From Bacteroidota bacterium (lineage in GTDB: Bacteria > Bacteroidota > Bacteroidia > Chitinophagales > Chitinophagaceae), in the NCBI GenBank assembly GCA_005884665.1, contig VBAT01000019.1, positions 37,563-101,562 of the forward strand: a stretch of DNA of 64,000 nt, written 5' to 3'. This document shows positions 17,275-25,780 of the stretch, piece by piece. Position 1 is the stretch's first letter, and each line of letters starts with the position of its first letter. A model generated the notes under the pieces. That model had not been told where the DNA came from. It made no database searches and saw nothing but the letters and a program-made list of their open reading frames with translations. Made by a program: the position numbers and the translations under genes.

Positions 17275-18075
17275 ATGCTGAGTGGATCACAAAGGACAGG
17301 GAAATATTTAATCTCAAAAAACCTGGACAATTTTTTTATCGACATCCGCGAATTGACCAGGTTTACATTGCAGTTTTTTAAGGAAGTCTTTGTGCCCCCT
17401 TATGAGCTCCAGGAAACAATACGCCAATGTTATAAATTAGGATACAAATCACTTTTCCTGATCACATCAACAGCCTTTATAACCGGAATGGTGTTTACCG
17501 ACCATTCCCGACCTTCATTAGCCAGCTTTGGCGCTACTTCCTGGCTTCCTTCGTTTACCGGTGTAGCAGTGATCAAGGCGCTGGCTCCTCTTATCACCTC
17601 GCTGATCTGTGCAGGGAAGATCGGTTCAAATATCGGGGCAGAAATCGGCTCGATGAAAGTGACGGAACAAATCGATGCGATGGAAGTATCCGCGATCAAC
17701 CCTTTCAAGTACCTCGTGGTAACACGGGTATTGGCTACCACTTTCATGGTGCCGCTCCTGGTGATCTATAGCGGCCTGATCGGCTTGCTCGGTTCATTCA
17801 TTGATGTGCACAGAAACGATCAGACAAGTTTTACTGTATTTATGTATGATGCATTTTCAAAGATCGGTTATGTGGAAATCCTTTCTTCGTTGATCAGGTC
17901 GGTATTCTTTGGTTTCACGATCGGCATCATTGGTTGTTATAAAGGCTTTACGACAACCAAAGGAACGGAAGGTGTTGGGAGAGCAGCGAATTCATCTGTG
18001 GTGACCATCATGTTTTTAATTTTCCTTGAGGAAATACTATTGGTTAAATTTTTTAATCCCTTTTATTACGGGTGA
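17275..18075 (+). CDS. mlaE: MlaE-like ABC transporter permease
   Basis: The start at 17275 gives 266 residues; an in-frame ATG at 17224 would add 17. The protein has five to six membrane helices and the MlaE/permease signature around ALAPLITSLICAGKIGSNIGAEIGSMKVTEQIDAMEV. The C-terminus has GCYKGFTTTKGTEGVGRAANSSVV, also typical. With the ATPase and MCE protein that follow, it forms an inner-membrane lipid transporter that moves phospholipid between membranes to keep outer-membrane asymmetry. The ATPase start follows 4 bp after the stop. Confidence 0.92.
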   Translation: MLSGSQRTGKYLISKNLDNFFIDIRELTRFTLQFFKEVFVPPYELQETIRQCYKLGYKSLFLITSTAFITGMVFTDHSRPSLASFGATSWLPSFTGVAVIKALAPLITSLICAGKIGSNIGAEIGSMKVTEQIDAMEVSAINPFKYLVVTRVLATTFMVPLLVIYSGLIGLLGSFIDVHRNDQTSFTVFMYDAFSKIGYVEILSSLIRSVFFGFTIGIIGCYKGFTTTKGTEGVGRAANSSVVTIMFLIFLEEILLVKFFNPFYYG

Positions 18076-18079
18076 ACTA

Positions 18080-18850
18080 ATGAAGAACACAAAACATGAT
18101 AAGGTTGTTGTGATCAAAGATCTGTACAAATCGTTTGAAGATAACGAGGTCTTAAAAGGTCTTGGCCTGGAGTTATATAAAGGAGAGAATATTATCGTGC
18201 TGGGTCGCTCTGGCTCGGGGAAATCAGTTTTGATCAAGATCATCATAGGCTTGCTGAAGCCGGATAGCGGAACAGTTGAGGTATTGGCTGAAAAGATCCA
18301 CGAACTTGATAAAAAGGAGCTGATAAAACTTCGACTTAAGATCGGCTTCCTTTTCCAGCACAGTGCACTTTACGATAGCATGACTGTAAGAGAGAATGTT
18401 GAATTTCCTCTCGTCAGGAATATGCGCAATATGTCGAAAAGCAAGATAAATCAGGCGGTAGAGGAAGTGCTGGATGCGGTTGGGCTTACCGATACAATTG
18501 ACCAATATCCTGCGGAACTTTCCGGCGGGCAGGAAAAACGGGTTGGCATCGCCCGTACATTGATCTTGAAGCCTGAACTTATTTTATACGATGAACCCAC
18601 TTCAGGACTTGATCCGGTGACGTGTGAAGAGATCAATAAACTCATCATGAAAGTTAAGGAACGCTATAAGACCAGCTCTATTATCATCACTCATGATCTT
18701 GCCTGTGCAAAACAAACAGGAGACAGGATACTGATGTTGTCTGAGGGAAAATTCCTTCGCCAGGGCAATTTCGAAGAAGTATTTGACACAGACGATGAAA
18801 GGGTCACAGGTTTTTACAATTACAATTTTATTGAAAGCAATGAGAACTAG
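18080..18850 (+). CDS. mlaF: MlaF-like ABC transporter ATP-binding protein
   Basis: The start at 18080 (MKNTKHDKVVVIKDL) gives 256 residues. A longer reading from 18026 overlaps the permease. Walker A is GRSGSGKS, the Q-loop is FLFQHSALYDSMTVREN, the signature is LSGGQEKR, Walker B is LILYDEPTSGLDP and the H-loop is ITHD. The QEKR form of the signature is typical of MlaF, as is the SALYDSMTV segment. It energises lipid transport through MlaE. The last 11 bp overlap the MlaD gene, which suggests translational coupling. Confidence 0.94.
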   Translation: MKNTKHDKVVVIKDLYKSFEDNEVLKGLGLELYKGENIIVLGRSGSGKSVLIKIIIGLLKPDSGTVEVLAEKIHELDKKELIKLRLKIGFLFQHSALYDSMTVRENVEFPLVRNMRNMSKSKINQAVEEVLDAVGLTDTIDQYPAELSGGQEKRVGIARTLILKPELILYDEPTSGLDPVTCEEINKLIMKVKERYKTSSIIITHDLACAKQTGDRILMLSEGKFLRQGNFEEVFDTDDERVTGFYNYNFIESNEN

Positions 18851-19871
18851 TAAACACAAACAAAGCGTCATTGTCGGGCTGTTCATTTTTTTTGCCATGA
18901 TAATTATTGCAACTGCCGTACTTACAATGGGAGGCCAGAAAAATGCCTTTAGAAAAAGAATGACGCTCAATGCCGTCTTTCCCGATGTAAGCGGGTTGCA
19001 GGAAGGAAATAATATCTGGTTTGCAGGGGTAAAAGCCGGCACAGTGAAAAAAATTGAGTTTACAGGCCATTCCCTGGTGGCTGTAGAAATGAAAATAGAC
19101 AAGAGATTTCAACCCTTTATCAGCAAGGACTCTAAAGTAAAGATCGGTTCAGATGGATTGATCGGCAACAGGATCATCCTGATCTACGGTGGAACACCGG
19201 GATCCTCGACAATACATGCGGGTGATACATTGCAGGCTGAAATGCCATTGAACAGCGCTCAAATGATGAACACCCTGCAGGAAAGCAATCAAAATCTTTC
19301 AGCTATTACCAGTAATTTAAAAGATGTGAGCAGCCAGGTGGCCCAGGGAAAAGGAACAATGGGAGAATTATTTATGAAAGATAGCCTGTCAAACCGGTTG
19401 ATCGCAGTCTCCGATATTTTGTATTATTCATCAAAAAATATCCAACTGCTTTCGCGAAACCTGGCCGATTATACAACCGCTATGCAACGCAAGGGGGTAC
19501 TGGCAAACGAGATAGCCAACGATACCATTTTATTTTCCCGTCTAAAAACGGCTTCGCTGCAAATCAGGGAAGCATCTGTAAATGCGAAATTGATGATGGA
19601 TAACCTGGCCAACGTCAGCTATAAGTTAAGAGACAGTAGTAATATCGCCGGCGTGGTATTCCAGGACCAGCAGGCTGCAGAAAATCTTAAAACGACTGTA
19701 GCCAATCTCGAGGCCGGGACAAAAAAATTTGATGAGACGATGGAAGCGCTGCAACATAATTTTTTGGTCCGTGGATTTTTCAGAAAAAAAGCGAAGCGGG
19801 AACAGCAGGCCCAGGCACAGTCGCAATCTCGATCACAATCCCAGGTGAACGCACAGGCGGCGAAGAATTGA
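18840..19871 (+). CDS. mlaD: MlaD-like MCE domain lipid-binding protein
   Basis: The start at 18840 gives 343 residues. One N-terminal transmembrane helix (SVIVGLFIFFAMIIIATAVL) is followed by an MCE domain (about 35-120: LNAVFPDVSGLQEGNNIWFAGVKAGTVKKIEF, then KIGSDGLIGNRIILIYGG). A long helical region and a Gln/Ser/Ala-rich tail (QQAQAQSQSRSQSQVNAQAA) follow. MCE proteins form periplasmic rings that carry lipid. No MlaB or MlaC gene is adjacent, as is common in Bacteroidota. The helical tail may build the bridge to the outer membrane. Confidence 0.92.
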   Translation: MRTSKHKQSVIVGLFIFFAMIIIATAVLTMGGQKNAFRKRMTLNAVFPDVSGLQEGNNIWFAGVKAGTVKKIEFTGHSLVAVEMKIDKRFQPFISKDSKVKIGSDGLIGNRIILIYGGTPGSSTIHAGDTLQAEMPLNSAQMMNTLQESNQNLSAITSNLKDVSSQVAQGKGTMGELFMKDSLSNRLIAVSDILYYSSKNIQLLSRNLADYTTAMQRKGVLANEIANDTILFSRLKTASLQIREASVNAKLMMDNLANVSYKLRDSSNIAGVVFQDQQAAENLKTTVANLEAGTKKFDETMEALQHNFLVRGFFRKKAKREQQAQAQSQSRSQSQVNAQAAKN

Positions 19872-20308
19872 TCATGGATTATAGAAACGAATTTTATGCA
19901 CAGTCAGTCCCAAGCAAAAAAAACTATATAAAGACGGATAATTTACGCCGCGGCGGGTGTTGCCTTTCATCCGTCACAGGCGATATCGTTAGTTGCCAAA
20001 CAACACGACTTTCCAGGATGATGTCCAATTCAGCGGAGGCTACTGCGCCGTCTAATTGGGAATCATTAAGATAAAAATGGGACAGGTTTCACACGTTGAG
20101 AACGGTTACGTCAATTGGGAGCGTAGCATTTTTCATATTGGGAATGATCCAACGTATAAAAGACAGCAATGCTAAAACAAACTGATGATGATGAGCGAGA
20201 AGATTACAAAAAGTAAATTAAATTCTAAATTTGATTTTATCTGGTAGCGAAACCTCTAAAAAAAAGGCTAGCTATGCAAAATTTCTGTTCTAAACCACCG
20301 ATTAATCC
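19872..20308. other. Intergenic region at the left edge of the accessory island
   Basis: The 437 bp after mlaD hold a 68-codon reading with no protein-like pattern and a 32-codon ATG reading at 20077-20175 that I cannot support as a gene. Base composition turns clearly A+T-rich from about 20180 onwards. A TAAATTTG box at 20226-20233 may serve the HNH-like gene. The region could hold decayed sequence from an insertion. Confidence 0.4.
20226..20233 (+). promoter_or_regulatory. Possible -7 box for the HNH-like gene
   Basis: TAAATTTG matches the Bacteroidota sigma-ABfr -7 consensus TAnnTTTG and lies 75 bp before the start codon at 20309. No good -33 TTTG was found at the usual distance, so support is limited. 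Confidence 0.35.
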
Positions 20309-21058
20309 ATGTCATCATATCAGGAACTACTTCTAAGAGAAGAATGGAACCACAAAAGGCGATCAATCCTAGGTAGAGATAATCTAAAATGCCAAAACTG
20401 CTTTAATAAGCAATATCAAGAGGAATTCAAGTCAGGTTTGGTATTTAGCAATAATATTCCAAACGGTGCTTCTCAAACTGTCATTCATAACGACAGGTTC
20501 ATTATTCATATCTGGGATATGAAAAACAACGTAATAAAGACAGCATTTCTTGACGTAAATTCAAACTTTAGCACAGGAAACAGTTATGTTTGTTATTATC
20601 AAGACCAAGCAAGTTATGCGAATGTATTTGCAATAAAAATCATTGAAAACAATCAGATAGAACTGAGAGAAATGTGGGCATTGGAAATTATCAGAAGGGG
20701 AATGAAAGGCAAAGTTACAGATAGAACTTTTGAGCGAATATATCAACCAATTGACGAAAATGATATTTGGGATATGACTAAAGGATTACATGTACATCAT
20801 AGATATTATAAACAAGATTTGTTGCCTTGGCAATATCCCGACGATGCTCTTATTACGTTATGCTGGTCTTGTCATGAAAATTTGCATAAAAATCAAAAGG
20901 TGCCAATATTAGACGCATTGGGAAACGATATCGGAGATCATACATGTTGTCGGAGATGCCACGGTGCTGGCGAATTTCCTCAATGGAAACATATTGAAGG
21001 TGGTCTCTGTTTCAATTGCTGGGGCGCTAAATATGAGGAATTAATCTCCCATGAATAG
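20309..21058 (+). CDS. HNH-like endonuclease with extra zinc ribbons
   Basis: The 249-residue protein begins with a zinc-knuckle CQNC (28-31). Near residue 168 there is LHVHHRYYKQDLLPWQYPDDAL followed by ITLCWSCHENLHK, an HNH-like core with a catalytic-type His pair and CxxCH. The tail adds CCRRCHGAGEFP and LCFNCW, a second zinc ribbon. Residues about 45-160 form a separate beta-rich region that interrupts the usual compact HNH layout. Such nucleases serve in phage defence, mobile elements or repair; which one is unknown. The gene is more A+T-rich than the Mla genes to its left. Confidence 0.7.
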   Translation: MSSYQELLLREEWNHKRRSILGRDNLKCQNCFNKQYQEEFKSGLVFSNNIPNGASQTVIHNDRFIIHIWDMKNNVIKTAFLDVNSNFSTGNSYVCYYQDQASYANVFAIKIIENNQIELREMWALEIIRRGMKGKVTDRTFERIYQPIDENDIWDMTKGLHVHHRYYKQDLLPWQYPDDALITLCWSCHENLHKNQKVPILDALGNDIGDHTCCRRCHGAGEFPQWKHIEGGLCFNCWGAKYEELISHE

Positions 21059-21074
21059 TCTGTCCATAGGCAAC

Positions 21075-22559
21075 TTAAAGGTCTGGAATAGACCTGGAAC
21101 AAAGTTCCTGATATCTTCTCCCGTCGTAAAACCAAAACTTCTTTCTATCCTTGTTGTACATTAGGAGTCCCTCTTCGGGTTTAACGATATTCTTGATCTG
21201 ACCCGTCGTCAATCGTGGAAATAATACGCCTTGCGATTCGGACTCTACAGTTAAGGCAGATGAAGATATTTCAAGGATAGTTCCAATAAGCAGCGAAGAC
21301 CTTGTAAATCGCGCTATTTCATTATTATCAACGGCAAATCGCAATTGTCCGTAGTTACCATTAATAGGGGAAGAAGTAGAAAGTAAAATATCTCCCTCAC
21401 TCTTCATCACCAACGAACCTGGCGAATACAATTTCGAAAGACTATTTTGTGACATAGTACCAATCCAATTAGTAATTCCTTGTTGTCTGATTGTGATTGC
21501 AGCACAAGAGTTTGAGTCGGTGTTTAGATTTTCAATCACAATTCCTGTCCTTCCATTCTTATTCGAAGAAAAAAAACCTTGAACGTTTTCACCAATGGAT
21601 AATTTCAATAAATCATTGGCATCTGATACGGCGATCCCAATAGTAGATTTAAATAACCCGTTTTGAATAATTTGGGCGTCCGTCTCAATGAGTGTTGCCG
21701 CTAGACTGAGTGTTCCGATAGACTTATCCCAACCTACAATTCCTATCGAACCAGACGTGTGAAACGAAAAACTGTTTCCCCCTGTATTGATAACAAAAGC
21801 GCCATTTGTATTATTCTCTGCAAGATTCGCAGAGGTATTTAAAACAAATTTAGCGGCCTCAGATTTTCTCGGGGCGGTAAGTGTTGCCCAATTGCTGCCA
21901 TCTGAACCTTGCCATACTTGCTCATAAACACCTTGCCTAACCGTATAAGCTCCGTTTCCGGACATTGCGCTAATTAACGGCGAAATAGAACCACTAACAA
22001 TGGTCTTTTCAATCGCTAAACTTGCCCCATTTTTACTTAACAGTTCATGATCATAAAAAACAAAGGATGAAATTTCGTCTCTGTTTTTATAAACAACCTC
22101 GCCTCTGTCAGCATAGCTGAAAAATTTTATTGGATTCAAGAAAATATTAGGATCAGGAAGGTCAATCATCTTTGATTTACCTATCAAATCGTCCAACCTT
22201 AAAACTGAACTCACATCTCCGGTGAAAACATTACCCGTATCAAAATTTATTATCGGAAATCCTCCGGAACTCTCCTTGGTCAAGTATAAAGAGACTGCGT
22301 TCTGTCGAATATCATTCTTTAAAAAATTCTCTCTGGTCACTTTAAAATAATTTTCAAGATTGTCATACGAAACTGTAAGGTATTGCCGCGTGGTGTCAAC
22401 CATATTAGACGTGATATATCCTCCATTGCTTAAAGGATATGTCCTCGTCTCAACTGTTATATTCCGAGAGTCTAGGGGAACTGTTTTGCCAAAAACTGTA
22501 GGATTTTGAGCGTCTGCACAATAACTAAACAAAAAAAGAATCAAAAAAATCTTTCTCAT
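21075..22559 (-). CDS. Secreted fibre-like protein of unknown function
   Basis: I set the start at 22559 (MRKIFLILFLFSYCADAQ), a clear signal peptide, giving 494 residues. The body is rich in short beta-strand patterns (NLAENNTNGAFVINTGGNSF; LSIGENVQGFFSSNKNGR), as in trimeric or tail-fibre-like stalks. The C-terminus has SSALTVESESQGVLFPRLTT followed by PEEGLLMYNKDRKKFWFYDG, a module common in Bacteroidota surface and phage-tail-like proteins (usually STTKGFLPPRMTT, NPAEGLMVYN). Ten bases separate it from the upstream membrane gene, so they form an operon. It could be a surface fibre; no enzyme motif is seen. Confidence 0.6.
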   Translation of the reverse strand: MRKIFLILFLFSYCADAQNPTVFGKTVPLDSRNITVETRTYPLSNGGYITSNMVDTTRQYLTVSYDNLENYFKVTRENFLKNDIRQNAVSLYLTKESSGGFPIINFDTGNVFTGDVSSVLRLDDLIGKSKMIDLPDPNIFLNPIKFFSYADRGEVVYKNRDEISSFVFYDHELLSKNGASLAIEKTIVSGSISPLISAMSGNGAYTVRQGVYEQVWQGSDGSNWATLTAPRKSEAAKFVLNTSANLAENNTNGAFVINTGGNSFSFHTSGSIGIVGWDKSIGTLSLAATLIETDAQIIQNGLFKSTIGIAVSDANDLLKLSIGENVQGFFSSNKNGRTGIVIENLNTDSNSCAAITIRQQGITNWIGTMSQNSLSKLYSPGSLVMKSEGDILLSTSSPINGNYGQLRFAVDNNEIARFTRSSLLIGTILEISSSALTVESESQGVLFPRLTTGQIKNIVKPEEGLLMYNKDRKKFWFYDGRRYQELCSRSIPDL

Positions 22560-22569
22560 ATAAAAAAAA

Positions 22570-23319
22570 TTATTGCTGAGGATTGACAATCAATCTTACA
22601 GCGGGAACAGGAAAACTATCTATTTTCACTGAAATTCTTTCGGCAGCAATAAAATATTCATGGGAATTTGAAATGTTACTCTCGCTGATATTTGAGTAAC
22701 CAAGCTGAAACAATCTGTTGATTATCTGCTTGCCAAAATTTTCTGCTTCTTGGTTATTTGAAGGATAATTGATTCGCACCAAATAATTCTTTGATGGAAT
22801 AGATGCCAAAATTAATTTTATATCCATCGGATTTAATTTCCTTGAAATCTGTTTAGTTGTAAAATAGTTTACATCACCATTTATATCAACTACATTATTG
22901 TTTCCATTTATGATGTGGTTGTGATTGGCAGAATCTTTCGCTTCGGTCGTATTAACTAACGAATTTTGCTGTTTTTGATTTATAATATTTTCGAGTTTAC
23001 TTAACATCGGCTCTTGCGTAGCTTGCAGGTTTTGCTGAAGTATCGTAACTATAATCAATACACCAAAGAAAGCCATTGCTAAGCCACACCACAAAATCTT
23101 AACAGTTAAAGATTTTGTCTTTAGTACAACTAGAAGAAAGCGGAGCAGCAACATAATTCCAATAATCAGCAGCGCAATTGAAAATAATTTAAAAATGTTA
23201 TTACTTTTTATCGCCTGAGGAATGAATCCAAAAAAAGATAGAAGAAAATTTAAAATGTTTAAACCATTCGCAAAAAAAGTTAACCGGCTTCCATATTTAT
23301 TTATTATTGCCTTTCTCAT
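22570..23319 (-). CDS. Membrane protein with cytosolic or periplasmic C-terminal domain, unknown
   Basis: The 249-residue protein has three hydrophobic helices (about 15-37, 43-66, 73-95), then a Gln/Asn-rich linker containing HIINGNNNVVDINGDVNYF (about 133-151). A C-terminal domain of about 95 residues follows (RKLNPMDIKLILASIPSKNY to PAVRLIVNPQQ). Asn/Gly-rich motifs of this kind occur in small membrane proteins near defence and stress genes, but I cannot name a family. It is the first gene of a two-gene operon with the fibre-like protein. A -7 box lies 25 bp upstream. Confidence 0.6.
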   Translation of the reverse strand: MRKAIINKYGSRLTFFANGLNILNFLLSFFGFIPQAIKSNNIFKLFSIALLIIGIMLLLRFLLVVLKTKSLTVKILWCGLAMAFFGVLIIVTILQQNLQATQEPMLSKLENIINQKQQNSLVNTTEAKDSANHNHIINGNNNVVDINGDVNYFTTKQISRKLNPMDIKLILASIPSKNYLVRINYPSNNQEAENFGKQIINRLFQLGYSNISESNISNSHEYFIAAERISVKIDSFPVPAVRLIVNPQQ

Positions 23320-23343
23320 GCAAAATGGATTTTATAGTTACGA

Positions 23344-23351
23344 CAAAGGTA
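23344..23351 (-). promoter_or_regulatory. Putative -7 promoter box for the 23319-21075 operon
   Basis: Read on the minus strand, this is TACCTTTG, a perfect match to TAnnTTTG, placed 25 bp before the start codon at 23319. A TGTG-like partial -33 lies about 20 bp upstream. Spacing and sequence fit a primary sigma promoter. Confidence 0.5.
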
Positions 23352-23465
23352 CAAAAGAAAAATAGTCACACCGTGAGAAGCTGTTTGTCTTTAACCTACG
23401 TTAGCGATAGTGCCAGATGCCAAATAATAACGGAACACTAGCCAAAATGATACTCAGCCCTTCGG

Positions 23466-25286
23466 TTAGTAAACAGAAACCATCTTAAGCCCCTCGCTTT
23501 CCTCTTCTTCCTTCATCGAAAATCTCTTTTCTATTATCTCCTTCAGTATTAGAAAATTTTGTTTTGTTTTATTGGAAATACTATCCAAAACCTTTTTCTT
23601 AAAATCGGGCTTGGAAAAATATAAAGTGGATATTATTTTCTCGTATTGAACGTTGCTATCAAACTCTAAAAATGTGGCAATTCGCTCAATATCGTCCCTT
23701 TCAAACATTCTCTCCATCCTCCGGTTATCCAATTCCAGAAGAGGAAGCTTATCAAACTTTTTACATTCGAATTGCCCATAAAATTTACAAGCTTTGTCGT
23801 AGTTTTCTCTACCTTCTTTATCATTATCCCATATAGCAATATAGCTGCAGTTAAATGCGTTCAAAAATTGAATGTTTTTTACTATAGAATTGGCACTTGT
23901 CCCCGGAAGAATAGAAACCTTAAAGTCTAAATCGACAAACAATTCTATAGCGTACTTATCATAAATTCCTTCAACGACGATAACAGGATTGTTAGTGTTA
24001 ATAAAGTTTAAGGCAGATATTTGCAAAGCCTCAACAATTGGTTGGTAGGCGTTCGAATCTTCAACCGCAGTCTTTACTTGTGCCAAAGGGGTTGCTTTAA
24101 TCCGTTTTTGATTATCCTTCTCAACTATATAAATAGTATTGAGCGGTATCAATGCCGGATTAAGTAAAGTATGTGAATGTGTACAATAAATAACATTGCC
24201 ATGTTTTTGTGAAATATCTACTAACTTTTTACATAGTTTTTCTTGAGCTGAATAGTGCAAATAGGATCCAGGTTCATCTAATAAATAGATGGTATCTTTT
24301 TTACTTGCTGTTGTTTTAGGATTAAACTCTAACTTCATAACAAAATTAAAAAACCACAAAAAACCCTTGCTTCTATCTACAACATCAAATGACCTTTCTT
24401 TAGTTCCAATTTTTTCAATTATTTTAATTTCTAGCTGTTTTGAGCATTTGTTCTCTGGATCATCGTAGGGTAGGAGATTCAAATCCACAGACAGACTACC
24501 GTGAGGACTCAACAAAAAAGTCCTCCACGCTTTAGACAGTGTTCTGTTAACCGTTTCTTTTACATCTGACAAAACCGATCGAATTCTTCTGGTATCTGTT
24601 TCATTAATCAAAGAAAATAGCGAAAAGTCCTTTGAGGAAGTGTTAAATAACTGTTCATAGATTGCAAGCCAACCCGCAAGTTTTTCTGGCTTTTCGTTGG
24701 GGATTGCAATTGTTGTCGGCGGCCGATCGATGAAATCGTCATTGTATAGTATATAAGGTAAGCCTGCTAATATTTCGGCACAAAAATCGTCCTTGAAAGT
24801 TTCATCAAAAATGCTGAACTCATCAAAATCTTCAATGTTATAACGCCTAGTCGTCAAATTTCGTTTTATTGAAATAAAACCTTTATACTGTTTTTTGGAA
24901 ATCGGAAAACTTGGAAATTTAATAACGGCGGACTCAGCGGCTTCATCACCATCGTTGGTAGAACCGTCTTCGTCACCTTCAGCAATCTTCAGTTTCACAA
25001 CCTCTTCGTAAGCTTCTATTAGTTCGTTATACTTTACCTCTATGAAAGCCTTTATTACTGTATCAGATTTCTCACTTGTTCTATAAAGGTTTTTAATGTC
25101 TGTGAGGTGTTTTCCCTCATACTCGTCATCATTGCTCCAATCAAAGCAATAAATCGCTTGTAAAATGGTAGTTTTCCCGCACTCGTTTATACCGACGAGT
25201 GGAACTAGCGAGTTTTTAGATAAATCAATCACCATTTTATTTTCAATAGCTCGGTAGTTAGAAATCTCAAATTTTAAATAACGCAT
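23466..25286 (-). CDS. OLD-family ATP-dependent nuclease (AAA ATPase with TOPRIM)
   Basis: The 606-residue protein has an SMC/RecF-like ATPase: Walker A GINECGKTT (32-40), an ABC-type signature DRSKGF (304-309), Walker B IYLLDEPGSYLH (333-344) and the H-loop THSH (369-372). A C-terminal TOPRIM domain follows, with IVVEGIYDKY (Glu439) and AIWDNDKEG (Asp487, Asp489), the metal-binding acids of OLD nucleases. OLD proteins act in phage exclusion, and GajA of Gabija is a relative. No UvrD-like GajB partner is adjacent, so this is a stand-alone or novel-partner form. Residues about 102-119 form an acidic insert. The gene is very A+T-rich. Confidence 0.88.
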   Translation of the reverse strand: MRYLKFEISNYRAIENKMVIDLSKNSLVPLVGINECGKTTILQAIYCFDWSNDDEYEGKHLTDIKNLYRTSEKSDTVIKAFIEVKYNELIEAYEEVVKLKIAEGDEDGSTNDGDEAAESAVIKFPSFPISKKQYKGFISIKRNLTTRRYNIEDFDEFSIFDETFKDDFCAEILAGLPYILYNDDFIDRPPTTIAIPNEKPEKLAGWLAIYEQLFNTSSKDFSLFSLINETDTRRIRSVLSDVKETVNRTLSKAWRTFLLSPHGSLSVDLNLLPYDDPENKCSKQLEIKIIEKIGTKERSFDVVDRSKGFLWFFNFVMKLEFNPKTTASKKDTIYLLDEPGSYLHYSAQEKLCKKLVDISQKHGNVIYCTHSHTLLNPALIPLNTIYIVEKDNQKRIKATPLAQVKTAVEDSNAYQPIVEALQISALNFINTNNPVIVVEGIYDKYAIELFVDLDFKVSILPGTSANSIVKNIQFLNAFNCSYIAIWDNDKEGRENYDKACKFYGQFECKKFDKLPLLELDNRRMERMFERDDIERIATFLEFDSNVQYEKIISTLYFSKPDFKKKVLDSISNKTKQNFLILKEIIEKRFSMKEEEESEGLKMVSVY

Positions 25287-25780
25287 AAAAACGATTTAAC
25301 TAATCAAATTAGCTTTCAAAGACAGCCGATAAAATTAAGACAGGAAAAAACATATTAAAAAAAACATACTAACATTGTGTGGATTTCCGCTATTGTAATT
25401 TGGCCGCCCTTTTGACATTTCTAAATCAGCTGGTTGCAACGTTCTACAAAACTCATTGAAGTCCTCCGCATCAAATAGATAATGGATTTGTGTCCTCTCA
25501 CCGCTCCTTTTCACGGCCAGTAACAGCGTTAATTGCTATAACAAGATGGAATCTGCTAATTATTAGTGGCCCTTAACGTATCTCCTCTGGTTGATGTAAG
25601 ACAAACACCAACCGCGGCATGATGAGTAGCGAACAGAAAGGTCAAGTGAGTGACACAACAGGCGATCATAGCAGTACTATCGCTGGGCAAAAAACATCGC
25701 AACTGCCTATAAAGAGCATCAGGCTAACAATCGTTAACTTCGCATTCATAATTCATCATTCTAAATTCATAATTATTCTC
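25287..25780. other. Right edge of the accessory island
   Basis: The 494 bp before the thiolase start contain a possible gene remnant (25335-25535, minus) and, at 25738-25780, an A+T-rich ATTCATAATTCATC stretch that leads into the thiolase ATG. The longer in-frame extension of the thiolase (from 25619) crosses this spacer and has no family likeness. I see no integrase, direct repeat or att-like site. Confidence 0.45.
25335..25535 (-). pseudogene. Possible gene remnant of unknown origin
   Basis: A minus-strand frame without an internal stop runs from just after a TAG to a TAA at 25335-25337. It reads RSGERTQIHYLFDAEDFNEF and continues FCRTLQPADLEMSKGRPNYN. The composition looks protein-like, but there is no ATG near the beginning and no family that I can name. 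It may be the 3' end of a gene cut off by deletion or insertion next to the OLD nuclease. Confidence 0.3.

Noticed and set aside
19868..20074. 68-codon reading directly after mlaD
   Set aside because: The translation has unusual composition and no pattern; it starts inside the mlaD stop region and is not supported as a gene.
20077..20175. 32-codon ATG reading (MGQVSHVENGYVNWERSIFH...)
   Set aside because: Too short, with no ribosome site or family; it could be a fragment but cannot be supported.
23466..25286. Gabija system
   Set aside because: The OLD-type nuclease resembles GajA in domain order, but there is no adjacent UvrD-like GajB helicase, so a Gabija call is not supported.
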